The notes: generated by a model from the letters alone, not told the origin. 64,000 nucleotides of DNA from JAXMCK01 sp046349395 (GCA_046349395.1 JAXMCK010000003.1:558001-622000), one strand, 5' to 3'. Counted from the first letter of the stretch, positions 51,437-60,904 are shown. Translations and numbers: made by a program.

Positions 51437-51921
51437 GCAAGCATCCGAAGTTCTGGGACTACTCGGTCGCCCTTTATGCGAAGCCGGGGATCGCGACCCT
51501 GTGCCTGCGGTTGCAGGACGATGCCGGCTGCGACGTGAACCTACTGCTCTTGAGTTGCTGGCTGGGAGAGATCGGGCGGCTGCCGGATCCCGCCGTCGCC
51601 CGCAATCTGCGAGCGATCGCCTCCGAATGGCAGCGACCTGTCATCCGACCGGTTCGCGAGGTGCGCCGGGTCCTTAAAGAGCGGTTCGAGAGGGGGGCTG
51701 CACCTCCTGGTCTCGCGGCCGTGCGCGAGCGCATCAAGGCGCTGGAACTGGATTTCGAACGTCTGGCGCAGGAAGAGTTGGAAGTTGCAGCACTCGCCAG
51801 TGCGGCAGCGCCGGAAGGCAAGCTCACCGCCGGAAGGGCACTGGAACGACTGGTGCCGAAAACGCGGCAGCGCATGAAGGATACCCAAATGCTGCTGGAC
51901 GGCGCCTTCTCCAGCAGCTGA
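51433..51921 (+). CDS. TIGR02444/DUF2390-family protein
   Basis: 162 residues with a GTG start overlapping the glk stop. The N-terminal part 'FWDYSVALYAKPGIATLCLR' and 'LLLLSCWLGEIGRLPD' is typical of TIGR02444 proteins. The rest is helical ('VRERIKALELDFERLAQEEL') and may form a coiled coil. Function unknown; coupling to glucokinase by overlap suggests co-expression only. Confidence 0.85.
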   Translation: MSKHPKFWDYSVALYAKPGIATLCLRLQDDAGCDVNLLLLSCWLGEIGRLPDPAVARNLRAIASEWQRPVIRPVREVRRVLKERFERGAAPPGLAAVRERIKALELDFERLAQEELEVAALASAAAPEGKLTAGRALERLVPKTRQRMKDTQMLLDGAFSSS

Positions 51922-52114
51922 ATCGCTCGCGCAACTCACGGAAAAAGCGAACGAAAGGATCGGATTTCCGCGCAATCCGACCCGTCGGGCGCAGCGAAAC
52001 CGCGCTCCTTAGCGGCGGATTACGCCGATTTCAAATTAATTCCTCTGGCGCCCAACGCGCACTGTCACTAACATGCCTTATGCGTCCATGGAGACAAGGG
52101 AGGGCTCAGAGACG

Positions 52115-52315
52115 ATGCCCATCGAGGACCATGTTGACAGCCTGCGTGCGAAGCACGCGCACCTCGAGCAGATGATCGAGGAGGAGCAGCACCGACCGAT
52201 GCCGGACCAGGTGCTCATATCGCGACTGAAGAAAGAGAAGCTGCGGCTGAAAGAGGAGATGGAGCATCTCCGCCCACATTTGAGGAGGTCCGAGCCCATG
52301 AGGGCTTCGGCCTAG
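52115..52315 (+). CDS. YdcH/DUF465-family small coiled-coil protein
   Basis: 66 residues from ATG 52115, chosen for the GGAGGG about a dozen bases upstream; ATG 52088 is also in frame. Helices 'VDSLRAKHAHLEQMIEEEQH' and 'LKKEKLRLKEEMEHLRPHLR' form the expected hairpin. It is related in type to the gene at 50194. A strong terminator follows directly, so it is a short monocistronic transcript. Function not known. Confidence 0.82.
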   Translation: MPIEDHVDSLRAKHAHLEQMIEEEQHRPMPDQVLISRLKKEKLRLKEEMEHLRPHLRRSEPMRASA

Positions 52316-52330
52316 GCGAACCAAGCGATC

Positions 52331-52362
52331 GAGCGGGGCCCTGAGAGGCCCCGCTCTCGTTT
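52331..52362 (+). terminator. Rho-independent terminator
   Basis: GAGCGGGGCC (52331-52340) pairs perfectly with GGCCCCGCTC (52347-52356) around CTGAGA, followed by TCGTTT. It is 15 bases past the YdcH-type stop and before the end of the convergent FAH-family gene. Confidence 0.8.
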
Positions 52363-52368
52363 CCAGGG

Positions 52369-53556
52369 TCAGGTGCGAGCGGCGAGCAGGCCGCGAGCCG
52401 CTAGGTTACGCATCAGCGCCATGGCTCCGAACGTCCAGGGTTCGACCTGGTCGGTCTGGGCGACGCGGTTGACCAGCGTGCCGAGTTTCGGGCTGGCGAT
52501 GGTCACGGTGTCGCCGAGGTGGTGCGTGAAGCCCTGCCCGGGCGCGTCGCGGTCTTCGACCGGTGCGAACATCGTGCCACAGTAGAGCACGAACCCGTCC
52601 GGATATTGATGGTTCTTGCCGCTGCCCTGGGCCACTAGGTCCAGCGGATCGCGGCTGATCTCGGCCATCGAACTGGCGCCCTTGAGCGTGAACCCGTCCG
52701 TGCCCTCGACCGTCATGGTGAGTTCGGCACGGCGGACATCGTCGATCCTGAAACCGTCGGCGAACAGGCGGATGAACGGGCCGACGGCGGACGACGCGTT
52801 GTTGTCCTTGGCCTTGCCGAGAAGCAGCGCGCTGCGGCCCTCGAAGTCGCGCAGGTTCACGTCGTTGCCCAACGTGGCACCGACGACCGAACCGGCCGCA
52901 TTGACGACCAGCACTACCTCCGGCTCGGGATTGTTCCAGCGCGAGCCGGGATGGATGCCGATCTCGGCTCCCGTGCCGACCGAGGACATCGGTTGAGCCT
53001 TGGTGAAGATCTCGGCGTCGGGGCCGATGCCGACTTCGAGGTATTGCGACCAGGCGCCCTGCTCTATGAGGTGCGCCTTGACCCGCGCCGCGGCCTCCGA
53101 GCCCGGCACGATGGCGCGCAGGTCGCCGCCGACCAGCCGGACGAGATCGGTTCGGATCGCCTCCGATTTCGCGGCATCGCCACGAGCACGCTCCTCGACG
53201 ACACGCTCGAGCATGCTGCGGACGAAGGTCACCCCGGCCGCCTTGCAGGCCTGAAGGTCGATCGGTGCGAGCAGCCAGGGCAGGGCGCGATCTCGGCGGT
53301 CGTACCGGCTGTTGGCGAGGATGGCGGCGACGTCTCCGATCACGGGCGCGCCGGAAGTGCGTGCCAGCGCCACCGGGTCCGGCGCATTGCAGAGCTCGCT
53401 CATGGTGGGGGCGAGAGCCGTCAGATCGTGAAGCTTGCCGCCCCGAACGGCGACGACCGCCGGACCGTCGGCCTCGGGCAGCCACACCCGGCCGACCAGC
53501 ACCGCACTTTCCGCATCCACCGGCAGCGCTTGCGCCGGCTCCAGCCGTTCGTCCAT
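52369..53556 (-). CDS. Fumarylacetoacetate hydrolase-family protein
   Basis: 395 residues. The C-terminal two thirds hold the FAH fold with metal ligands in 'NNPEPEVVLVVNAAG' (Glu residues) and 'LGNDVNLRDFEGRSALLLGK' (Asp), then 'SGKNHQYPDGFVLYCGTMFA'. The longer N-terminal domain and length of about 390 resemble the sugar-acid branch (2-keto-3-deoxy-arabinonate dehydratase or related), not the short isomerase type. It could act downstream of the sugar-acid dehydratase gene at 21334, but that is 30 kb away and the link is speculative. Confidence 0.82.
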   Translation of the reverse strand: MDERLEPAQALPVDAESAVLVGRVWLPEADGPAVVAVRGGKLHDLTALAPTMSELCNAPDPVALARTSGAPVIGDVAAILANSRYDRRDRALPWLLAPIDLQACKAAGVTFVRSMLERVVEERARGDAAKSEAIRTDLVRLVGGDLRAIVPGSEAAARVKAHLIEQGAWSQYLEVGIGPDAEIFTKAQPMSSVGTGAEIGIHPGSRWNNPEPEVVLVVNAAGSVVGATLGNDVNLRDFEGRSALLLGKAKDNNASSAVGPFIRLFADGFRIDDVRRAELTMTVEGTDGFTLKGASSMAEISRDPLDLVAQGSGKNHQYPDGFVLYCGTMFAPVEDRDAPGQGFTHHLGDTVTIASPKLGTLVNRVAQTDQVEPWTFGAMALMRNLAARGLLAART

Positions 53557-53580
53557 TCGAGCCTCCCAGTCGTTCTTGTT

Positions 53581-54234
53581 TCAGGCGCCGAGCATGTCTT
53601 GCAGGAAGCGGCCGCCGACGTCGATGCCCTCCGGATCGATGCTGTGCGGCAGCCCTGGCCGCAAGACCCACTGCACCGGGATCTCGGCCGCCTGCAGCCC
53701 TTCGACGGCCATGAAGAGCGCGTCGACCGGCACGACGTCGTCGGCATCACCGTGGATCAGCATGACGGACGGGCGGCACTTCAATTCGACCGGCAGCAGT
53801 TCCGGCCCGAGGAGGGCTCCCGAGAAGCCGAGCACGGCCGCTGCAGGCTTCGGCCGTCGCGGCGCGACATGCAGCGACATCATCGTGCCCTGAGAGAAGC
53901 CGAGAAAGGCCAGTGCACGGTCGTCAAGTCCGTGTCGGGCAAGCAACGTATCGACGTACTGGTCGAGCACCGGTGCGGTGCGGCGAACCCCGGCCAGCAT
54001 TGTCGCCGGGCGACGGTCCTGCAGGCTGAACCACTGCCGACCATAGGGAGCCATATCGCAGGGCTCCGGGGCGTCCGGAGCGTAGAAAGCCGCATGAGGC
54101 AGGCGCTTGGCCAGTAACGGGGCGAGTTCGATCAGGTCCGATCCGTCCGCGCCGACACCGTGCAGGAGCACCACCACCTGCCGCGCCGGACCACCTGCGG
54201 CAGGCGGCCTCGATGGCCCGAAAATCGTCGTCAC
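53581..54234 (-). CDS. Carboxylesterase / phospholipase (alpha/beta hydrolase)
   Basis: 217 residues from GTG 54234, which has GAGGAAAG seven bases upstream; GTG 54267 is also open. The catalytic triad is Ser in 'LGFSQGTMMS', Asp in 'IHGDADDVVPV' and His in 'GLPHSIDPEG'. 'VVLLHGVGADGSDLIELAPL' is the oxyanion region. It belongs to the bacterial acyl-protein thioesterase/carboxylesterase family and hydrolyses short acyl esters in the cytoplasm. It lies 25 bases downstream of the FAH gene start on the same strand and diverges from gluQ. Confidence 0.88.
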   Translation of the reverse strand: MTTIFGPSRPPAAGGPARQVVVLLHGVGADGSDLIELAPLLAKRLPHAAFYAPDAPEPCDMAPYGRQWFSLQDRRPATMLAGVRRTAPVLDQYVDTLLARHGLDDRALAFLGFSQGTMMSLHVAPRRPKPAAAVLGFSGALLGPELLPVELKCRPSVMLIHGDADDVVPVDALFMAVEGLQAAEIPVQWVLRPGLPHSIDPEGIDVGGRFLQDMLGA

Positions 54235-54353
54235 CCGTGGCTTTCCTCGCTGCTCCGGCGCTTGCACCGTGTCGTTCCAGGCATAATGATCGCGGCGTCG
54301 GTGCGGCTCAACCCCGGGTACTGTGCCTGCGGTCCGCGGCCTCGGTCGAAGCG

Positions 54354-55268
54354 ATGCTCAAGGGAAGCGATTTCCTGCCGGTGCCGTCGGCGGGCGAAGG
54401 TGCCAATGTGACACGCTTCGCACCCAGCCCGACGGGCTACCTGCATCTCGGCCACGCCTACTCTGCGCTGTTCGCCTACGAGGCGGCACGCGCTTCGGGC
54501 GGGCGGTTCCTCCTTCGCATCGAGGACATCGACCAGACGCGTTGTCGTCCTGAGTTCGAGCGCAGCATCATCGACGACCTTTCCTGGCTCGGCATCCGTT
54601 GGGACGGCGTGGTTCGCCGCCAATCCGACCACATCCAGGTCTATCGCAACGCGCTGGCCGCGCTGCAGGCGCAGGACCTGATCTATCCCTGCTTCTGCAG
54701 CCGGCAGCAGATCAGGCTGGAAATCGAGCAGGCCGGCCGGGCACCGCACGGCCCCTCGGGTGAAGCACTCTATCCCGGTATCTGCCGCCACCTCGACCTG
54801 ATCGAGCGCGAGTTCCGTATGCGCAACGGGCACGCCTATGCGCTCCGGCTCGACGTGCAGCGGGCTCTGGAGATGACCGGGCCCCTGAGCTGGTACGATT
54901 GCCGTGCCGGTTGGGTCCAGGCCACGCCGGAGGTGCTGGGGGATGTCGTCCTGGCCCGAAAGGACGTGCCGACGAGCTATCATCTCGCCGTGACGGTCGA
55001 CGATCATCTGCAGGGTATCACCCTCGTGACGCGCGGCGAGGACCTGTTCCACGCCACCCATGTCCACCGCCTCCTGCAGGCCCTGCTGGGCTACGACTCG
55101 CCCCGCTACTATCACCACAACCTCATCGCCGACAGCACGGGCCAGCGCCTCGCCAAGCGCAACCGGGCGATCACGCTCCGCCACATGCGGGACACGCGGC
55201 GCACCCCCGATGACATCTGGCGGCTGATCGGGCTCGCCCTGCATCCGGCGATGGCCGAGGCGGGCTGA
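54354..55268 (+). CDS. gluQ: Glutamyl-Q tRNA(Asp) synthetase
   Basis: 304 residues from ATG 54354. GTG 54408, with GAAGG upstream, gives the shorter standard N-terminus 'TRFAPSPTGYLHLGHAYSAL'. The class I HIGH-like motif is HLGH and the KMSKS equivalent is 'RLAKRNRAITL'. 'YPCFCSRQQIRLE' carries a zinc-type Cys pair. It lacks the anticodon-binding domain of GluRS, as expected. It attaches glutamate to queuosine at position 34 of tRNA(Asp). Confidence 0.93.
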   Translation: MLKGSDFLPVPSAGEGANVTRFAPSPTGYLHLGHAYSALFAYEAARASGGRFLLRIEDIDQTRCRPEFERSIIDDLSWLGIRWDGVVRRQSDHIQVYRNALAALQAQDLIYPCFCSRQQIRLEIEQAGRAPHGPSGEALYPGICRHLDLIEREFRMRNGHAYALRLDVQRALEMTGPLSWYDCRAGWVQATPEVLGDVVLARKDVPTSYHLAVTVDDHLQGITLVTRGEDLFHATHVHRLLQALLGYDSPRYYHHNLIADSTGQRLAKRNRAITLRHMRDTRRTPDDIWRLIGLALHPAMAEAG

Positions 55269-56198
55269 TTGCGCCGGGCCGTCCTCGGCCTGCTCGTCCT
55301 TCTTCTCGCCGGCTGCCTGCAGGCGGGGTTCGAGGAGCCGCCGCCGGGGGGGCCGGTCGAGACGCGCTGGGCACCGGAGACTACACCCACGGCTATCGCG
55401 CTGACGGTGCACGGCTTCAACGATAGGAAGGCCGCGTTCGCGGAGTTCGGCCAGTTCGCTGCGACGCAGGGGGTGCTCGTAGTCGCCTACGACCAAGCCG
55501 GCTTCGGGGTCCGCTCGGACCGCCGGCAGTGGGCCGGCACCCCTCAACTCGCCGGCGAGTTGCACGATCGGGTGCTGGCGCTCCAGCACGAGTATCCGGG
55601 AGTTCCGGTCTACGTCGTGGCGGAGAGTATGGGAGCCTCGGTCGCCATCGTCGCTTTCTCCGAGCCGGAGGCACCGCCCATTGCTGGTCTCGTTCTCGTC
55701 TCGCCGGCGGTCTGGGGCGGGAACACTCTGAAGCCGCTCTACCGCTTCATCCTTCGCTCCGTGTCGACGATCGCCCCGGGCGTTCGGGTGACCGGCCGAG
55801 GTCTGGGGCGTCAGTCTTCGGACAACATCCCGGCCATCAAGGCGTTGGCCAAGGATCCCATGTTCATCAAGGACACCCGGCTGGACACGATCCAGGGCGT
55901 GGTCGGCCTCATGGACGAGGCACGCCGCAGAGCGCCCGACGTGACGCCGCCGACCATGGTGCTCATCGGCGCCAACGATCAGATCGTGCCGCTGACGGCC
56001 ATCGAGAGCTTTCTCGCGGAGGACGCTCCGCGCGACTGCACGACCATCGCCTACCTCGGCGGCTGGCACCTGCTTCTCCGTGATCTGCAGCGGGAACGCG
56101 TCTTCGAGGACATCCTGGCCTGGATGCATGGCGATCCGCCGCCGTCAGGTCTTTGGCGGCCCTGTGCCGCGGGAGTTACGGCGTCGGCCCGGCATTGA
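55269..56198 (+). CDS. Lipoprotein alpha/beta hydrolase
   Basis: 309 residues with a TTG start immediately after the gluQ stop. A lipobox 'LLVLLLAGC' (Cys at about 16) marks a lipoprotein. 'ALTVHGFNDRKAAFAEFGQF' is the oxyanion region, the nucleophile is in 'VVAESMGAS', an Asp in 'LIGANDQIVPLTA' and His in 'YLGGWHLLLRD'. It belongs to the serine aminopeptidase/lysophospholipase family and should act at the periplasmic face. The trailing C-terminus may be unstructured. Confidence 0.86.
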   Translation: MRRAVLGLLVLLLAGCLQAGFEEPPPGGPVETRWAPETTPTAIALTVHGFNDRKAAFAEFGQFAATQGVLVVAYDQAGFGVRSDRRQWAGTPQLAGELHDRVLALQHEYPGVPVYVVAESMGASVAIVAFSEPEAPPIAGLVLVSPAVWGGNTLKPLYRFILRSVSTIAPGVRVTGRGLGRQSSDNIPAIKALAKDPMFIKDTRLDTIQGVVGLMDEARRRAPDVTPPTMVLIGANDQIVPLTAIESFLAEDAPRDCTTIAYLGGWHLLLRDLQRERVFEDILAWMHGDPPPSGLWRPCAAGVTASARH

Positions 56199-56261
56199 CA
56201 GCCAGGACCGCGAGGTTCATGCCCCGCGCCGGATCTGCGACCCTCTCTAGGACAGAATGCC

Positions 56262-57068
56262 ATGGCCGATGCCAGCTTGTGGCAGTCGATCGTTCTCGGC
56301 CTCGTCGAAGGCATCACCGAGTTCATCCCCGTCTCCTCGACGGGCCACCTGATCCTGGTCGGTCATCTCATCGGCTTCGAGGGCGACGCCGCCAAGGTCT
56401 TCGAGGTGGTGATCCAACTCGGTGCCATCCTCGCCGTCTGCATCCTCTACTTCGGCCGCTTGTGGAAAGCTGTGGTGGAGCTGCCGACCAACCCGGCAGC
56501 GCGCCACTTCGCGCTCACGGTGCTGGTCGCCTTCCTGCCATCGGTGATCCTGGGTCTGGTGCTGCACGACTTCATCAAGTCGGTGCTGTTCTCGCCCTGG
56601 GTCGTCGTCTGGAGCATGATCCTCGGCGGCATCGCCATCCTGGTCATCGAGCGCGTGCACCCCCGTTTCCGACACGAGGACTCGCAGGCACTGCCGACCG
56701 GGACGGCCCTGGGCATCGGTCTCTTCCAGGTGATCTCGATGATCCCCGGTGTATCGCGCTCGGGCGCCACGATCATGGGGGCACTGCTGCTGGGCGTGGA
56801 CCGCAAGGCCGCCGCCGAGTTCTCCTTCTTCCTCGCCATTCCGACCATGCTGGGGGCCAGCGCCCTCGATCTCTACAAGGCGCGCGACCTGTTGCAGGCG
56901 AGCGATCTCGTCAGCATCGCGGTCGGCTTCGTCGTCGCCCTCGTGTCCGCCTTCGTCGTCGTGCGCGCGTTCGTCGGCTTCATCCAGCGCCACACCTTCG
57001 ACGTCTTCGGCTGGTACCGGATCGCCGCCGGCGTCGTCATGGCGGCGGTGCTTTGGGCCTTCGCCTGA
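56262..57068 (+). CDS. uppP: Undecaprenyl-diphosphate phosphatase
   Basis: 268 residues with seven to eight membrane helices. The two catalytic repeats are 'LVEGITEFIPVSSTGHLILV' and 'MIPGVSRSGATIMGALLLGV'. It recycles undecaprenyl diphosphate to the monophosphate for peptidoglycan and polysaccharide synthesis and confers bacitracin tolerance. It is 63 bases after the lipoprotein hydrolase and is not part of an evident operon. Confidence 0.95.
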   Translation: MADASLWQSIVLGLVEGITEFIPVSSTGHLILVGHLIGFEGDAAKVFEVVIQLGAILAVCILYFGRLWKAVVELPTNPAARHFALTVLVAFLPSVILGLVLHDFIKSVLFSPWVVVWSMILGGIAILVIERVHPRFRHEDSQALPTGTALGIGLFQVISMIPGVSRSGATIMGALLLGVDRKAAAEFSFFLAIPTMLGASALDLYKARDLLQASDLVSIAVGFVVALVSAFVVVRAFVGFIQRHTFDVFGWYRIAAGVVMAAVLWAFA

Positions 57069-57154
57069 TCGGCGGAACCGGTCCCAAGGGGCGGCGTTTC
57101 GGACATGGGCCGAGGCGGCACCGGGGTCGCGGCCAACTGGACGGTCGCGCAACC

Positions 57155-57640
57155 ATGCTTCTTCAGGCTCCGCCGGTGTTCGATCCGGCACCTACACCTC
57201 TACAGCTCGGGTCGACGCCTGCGGCAAGTGCCGATGTTCGCGTTCAATATGCAGCCTTGCCTTATCGTGAGGACGAGGAAGGCGAGCTGCATATCTTGCT
57301 CGTGACTTCCCGCGAGACCAAGCGCTGGATCCTGCCGAAGGGATGGCCCGAGCGGAAGATCGCTCCGCATCTGCTGGCGGCCAAGGAGGCGTATGAGGAA
57401 GCCGGCGTCCGCGGCATTGCCTCGCCCGAGCCTATAGGTAGTTATCGCTACGGCAAGCGGCTGTCGGACGGCGCTGTCGTACCCTGCGACGTGCAGGTCT
57501 ACCCGATCGAAGTGGTCCGCTTGCGCAAGAGTTGGCCGGAACGCAAGCAGCGCGAGCGCATCTGGGTCACCGTCCCCGAAGCTGCGATGATGGTCGAGGA
57601 GCCGGGCCTCGTATCGCTCCTTCTGTCACTTCAGGACTGA
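57155..57640 (+). CDS. Nudix hydrolase
   Basis: 161 residues from ATG 57155 (86 bases after uppP). The Nudix box is 'GWPERKIAPHLLAAKEAYEE' then 'AGV', matching the REUxEExGU half with Lys for Arg. The first Glu of GX5E is Ile, as in diphosphoinositol-polyphosphate-type relatives which carry 'KGWP'. 'RWILPKGWP' just before is diagnostic of that subgroup. It cleaves a nucleoside or inositol diphosphate-linked compound; substrate not known. The 3' end overlaps mfd by 15 bases tail to tail. Confidence 0.88.
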   Translation: MLLQAPPVFDPAPTPLQLGSTPAASADVRVQYAALPYREDEEGELHILLVTSRETKRWILPKGWPERKIAPHLLAAKEAYEEAGVRGIASPEPIGSYRYGKRLSDGAVVPCDVQVYPIEVVRLRKSWPERKQRERIWVTVPEAAMMVEEPGLVSLLLSLQD

Positions 57641-60600
57641 CCGGAATTCCTCCCGCACCTGCTCGGACATTGTCGATTGCTCAATCCGATCCAGTAGGTC
57701 CGCTGCGGCTCGCAGCCTTTCGCCTCTGTCACTCGACGCCCGCTGCAGAAGCAGACGGCCCTCGCTCCAAGTGAGCTGCGGATCGGCGATCTCCGGCTTT
57801 CTTGCGCGGAAGGTTGCGGCGACGGCCTTGGGACCGGCTTCGAGCCGTGCAATGTCCAGTCGTCGGCAGCGCAGGCGCAGCCGGGTCATGGCGAGCAGAT
57901 CGACCGCCTGGGACGGGGGCTCGCCGAAACGGTCCTCGATCTCATCCGTGAGATCGTTCAGCTCCCGCTCGTCCTGCAGGCGCGCGAGACGAGCATAGAT
58001 GTCCAGGCGGAGTTCCGGCTCAGGAACGAGATCGGCCGATAGCCGCGCGTCGATCCCGAGCTGCAACTCGGGTGTCCAGTCGTCCTCGGCCGGCCCGCCG
58101 CGGGCACGGCGCAGCGCGCTGGCGAGGAGATGCTCGTAGAGACCGGCGCCGATGCGCTTCAGGTGGCCCGCCTGCGCGTCGCCCGCGAGTGCGCCCGCCC
58201 CGCGCAGGTCCAGGTCACGGGCACTGATCGCGAAACCTGCGCCGAGATGGTCGAACGTCTCCAGGGTCTTCAGGCGCTCGACGACCGCCTCGGGCAGCGG
58301 CTCGTTCGCCGCGTGCAACAGGTAGCAGGCACCCCGTCGGCTGGCACGTCCGACCCGACCCCGCAGCTGGTGAAGCTGGGCGACGCCGAACCGGTCCGGG
58401 TGCCAGATCATGATGGTGTCGTCCCCGGGGACGTCGAGGCCCGCCTCGATGATCGAAGTTGCGAGCAGCACGTCGTGGGCGCCGTCGGCGAAGGCAAGCA
58501 CGAGGCGGTCGAGGTCTGCCGTCTTCATCCGGCCGTGCACGGTTGCTATGTCCAGCTCGGGCACGATCGCCGAAAGGCGTTTGCGCATCGGTTCGAGATC
58601 GGCGATCCGCGGCACGACGACGAAGCTGCGGGCGCCCCGGCGCCGCTCACGCAGCAGCCCCTCGCGGATCACGCCCGGGTCGTCGGCCAATACGAAGGTT
58701 CGGGTGGGCTGTCGGCGCTGCGGCGGTGTCGCGATGACACTGATTTCCTGGACGCCGGCCAGTGCCGACTGCAGGGTCCGCGGGATTGGCGTTGCGGTCA
58801 TGGTCAGGACGTGCACACCGCGCCGCAGTCGTGCCAGCGCTTCCTTCTGCTTCGTCCCGAACCGCTGCTCCTCGTCGATGACGATCAGGCCCAGATTCTG
58901 GAACTCCAGTTTCCGCGAGGCCAGCGTGTGCGTGCCGACCACGATGTGGATCGAGCCGTCGGCGAGACCCTCGCGCACCTTGCGCATCTGACGCTCGCCG
59001 CCGAGCCTGGAAAGCTGTTCAACGCGCAGGTCGAAGCCAGCGAAGCGCCGCCGAAACGTCTCCAGGTGCTGGCCGACGAGCAGGGTGGTGGGTGCCAGCA
59101 CCGCGACCGGGAACCCGTTGAGCGCAGCGATGGCCGCAGCGCGAAGGGCCACCTCCGTCTTGCTGAACCCGACATCCCCGCAGATGAGCCGATCCATGGG
59201 AGGTGCGCCGCGCGCGAGATCGGCCAGCACGGCGTCGATCGTGGCCGACTGATCCTCGCTCGGCTCATGAGGGAAGCGGCGGACGAAACGCTCGTAACCC
59301 TTGGGCCGGGTGAGCTTGGCTCCCCCCGCCTCGGCCCGCTCGGCAGCGATATCCGCCAGCGCGCCGGCGGTGTCCTCGAGCTCCGACACGACTTCGTCAC
59401 GCCTGTTCCGCCAGACCACGCCGTCGAGACGGTCGAGCGACACGTCGGCATCCGCAGAGCCGTAGCGCCAAACCCGGTCGAGTTCGGTAACCGGGATCAA
59501 CAGCCGTCGATCGCCCGCGAACCTCAGCACGACATGTTCGCCGGCCTGGGGGTCGCCCTCGACCGTCTCCAGGCCGACCAGCTCGGCGATCCCGTAGTCG
59601 AGGTGCACGACCCGATCGCCCGGGTGCATTTCCATGGCTGTGACGAGTACTTTCGCCGTCTGCGGTTGCGGCCGGCCCCGAGCCCCGATCCCGGTGGCGT
59701 CGATGACCGTAAGGACATCGGTCGCGAAGCCCGCACAAGGTCCGGCCAGAAGAGCCAATCGACCGGGCGTCAGATCCACGATCCGGCGCCAATCGGCGGC
59801 CCGAACTGGCTCGATGCCGAGCCTCGTCGCCAGGGACGCACCGACTTCATTCGCCCCGGCCAGAACCACAAGTCGCTCGTCAGCGAGGAGCTGGCGGACG
59901 GAGTTCGTCAGTCTTGCCCGGCTCCGGATGACGTTGTCCGTCGCGGCTCCGGCACCGCGCTCGAGCCGGAGAATCGGCCGCCCGGCCAGTGCTTCGCTCC
60001 ACTCCTCGCGGGTGAGGTGGAGTCCTTCTGGGTCCATGAGCACCCGTACCTCGCCGCTCGCGGCCTCGGCCCGCATCAGCGCCCGCCGCGCGGCGAAGGC
60101 TTCGGCCACCAGATCGGTCCATGCGTCGAACCGCGCCTCCGCATCTCCGTCGAATACGATACGTGCATCTGGAAGGCAGTCGAACAGCATCGTCAGGTCC
60201 CGGCGCAGACCAGCCAGCGCGTGGAGATCGTCGGGTGGTCCCTCGTCGTCGATCTCGGCGGCTTCGGAGGCGGGTCGCACCGAAATCCGGTCGATCTCCT
60301 CGACGCTGCGCTGCGTCAGCGGATCGTAGCGGCGGATCGACACGATGCGGTCGTCCCCGGTCTCGATCCGCACCGGTAGCTCGGCGGCGGCTGGAAACAG
60401 CTCGGGCACACTCCCGCGCAATGCCATTTCGTCCGGCTCGTCCACCCGCTCGTCGGCTATGTAGCCGCTCCGCTGCAGGAAACGGGCAAGCCCCTCCCGA
60501 TCCAGCGGTGTGCCCACGGTGATGTCGATCTGGAGTTGGGCCAAGCTCGCCGGTGGCGGCACGCGCTGCCCGAGGCCCGATGGAGTCGTCACCACGACGT

Positions 60601-60904
60601 TCCGCTCGGCGGTCCTGGCTAACTCCTGAACTGCAGCAACTTGGTGGCCCATGACGGCGCGCGAAGGCTGAAGGCGGTCATAGGGCATGCAGTCCCACGC
60701 CTGCAGGTGAACGACTCTCAGCGAGGGCGCGAGCGAACGCAGCCCCGTCGCCAACTCCTGGGCCCGACGATCGTCGCGCAGGACGACGATGAAGGACGCT
60801 TCCTGCTCCTCGGCCCAGGCGGCGAGCCACAAGGCCAGCAGGCCTGCCGGAGGCTCCGCAAGCGTTCCCGGTGCCCAATCCGGAACGAGGTTTCCCGCCG
60901 TCAT
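57626..60904 (-). CDS. mfd: Transcription-repair coupling factor Mfd, divergent
   Basis: 1092 residues, slightly short of the usual 1150. ATG 60904 gives 'MTAGNLVPDWAPGTLAEP' with 'LQAWDCMPYDRLQPSRAVMG', the UvrB-like N-terminus. The RNA polymerase-interacting region shows 'VVHLDYGIAELVGLETVEGD' where others have HGIGRY. The helicase has Walker A 'CGDVGFSKTEV' (Ser replaces the usual Gly before Lys), 'VLAPTTLLVGQHLETFRRRF', 'IVIDEEQRFGTKQKEALARL', 'TMTATPIPRTL' and 'QLRGRVGRASRRG'. Mfd removes stalled RNA polymerase and recruits UvrA. The deviations could mark a paralogue. The same-frame upstream extension is antisense to the kinase and rejected. Confidence 0.87.
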   Translation of the reverse strand: MTAGNLVPDWAPGTLAEPPAGLLALWLAAWAEEQEASFIVVLRDDRRAQELATGLRSLAPSLRVVHLQAWDCMPYDRLQPSRAVMGHQVAAVQELARTAERNVVVTTPSGLGQRVPPPASLAQLQIDITVGTPLDREGLARFLQRSGYIADERVDEPDEMALRGSVPELFPAAAELPVRIETGDDRIVSIRRYDPLTQRSVEEIDRISVRPASEAAEIDDEGPPDDLHALAGLRRDLTMLFDCLPDARIVFDGDAEARFDAWTDLVAEAFAARRALMRAEAASGEVRVLMDPEGLHLTREEWSEALAGRPILRLERGAGAATDNVIRSRARLTNSVRQLLADERLVVLAGANEVGASLATRLGIEPVRAADWRRIVDLTPGRLALLAGPCAGFATDVLTVIDATGIGARGRPQPQTAKVLVTAMEMHPGDRVVHLDYGIAELVGLETVEGDPQAGEHVVLRFAGDRRLLIPVTELDRVWRYGSADADVSLDRLDGVVWRNRRDEVVSELEDTAGALADIAAERAEAGGAKLTRPKGYERFVRRFPHEPSEDQSATIDAVLADLARGAPPMDRLICGDVGFSKTEVALRAAAIAALNGFPVAVLAPTTLLVGQHLETFRRRFAGFDLRVEQLSRLGGERQMRKVREGLADGSIHIVVGTHTLASRKLEFQNLGLIVIDEEQRFGTKQKEALARLRRGVHVLTMTATPIPRTLQSALAGVQEISVIATPPQRRQPTRTFVLADDPGVIREGLLRERRRGARSFVVVPRIADLEPMRKRLSAIVPELDIATVHGRMKTADLDRLVLAFADGAHDVLLATSIIEAGLDVPGDDTIMIWHPDRFGVAQLHQLRGRVGRASRRGACYLLHAANEPLPEAVVERLKTLETFDHLGAGFAISARDLDLRGAGALAGDAQAGHLKRIGAGLYEHLLASALRRARGGPAEDDWTPELQLGIDARLSADLVPEPELRLDIYARLARLQDERELNDLTDEIEDRFGEPPSQAVDLLAMTRLRLRCRRLDIARLEAGPKAVAATFRARKPEIADPQLTWSEGRLLLQRASSDRGERLRAAADLLDRIEQSTMSEQVREEFRSVLK

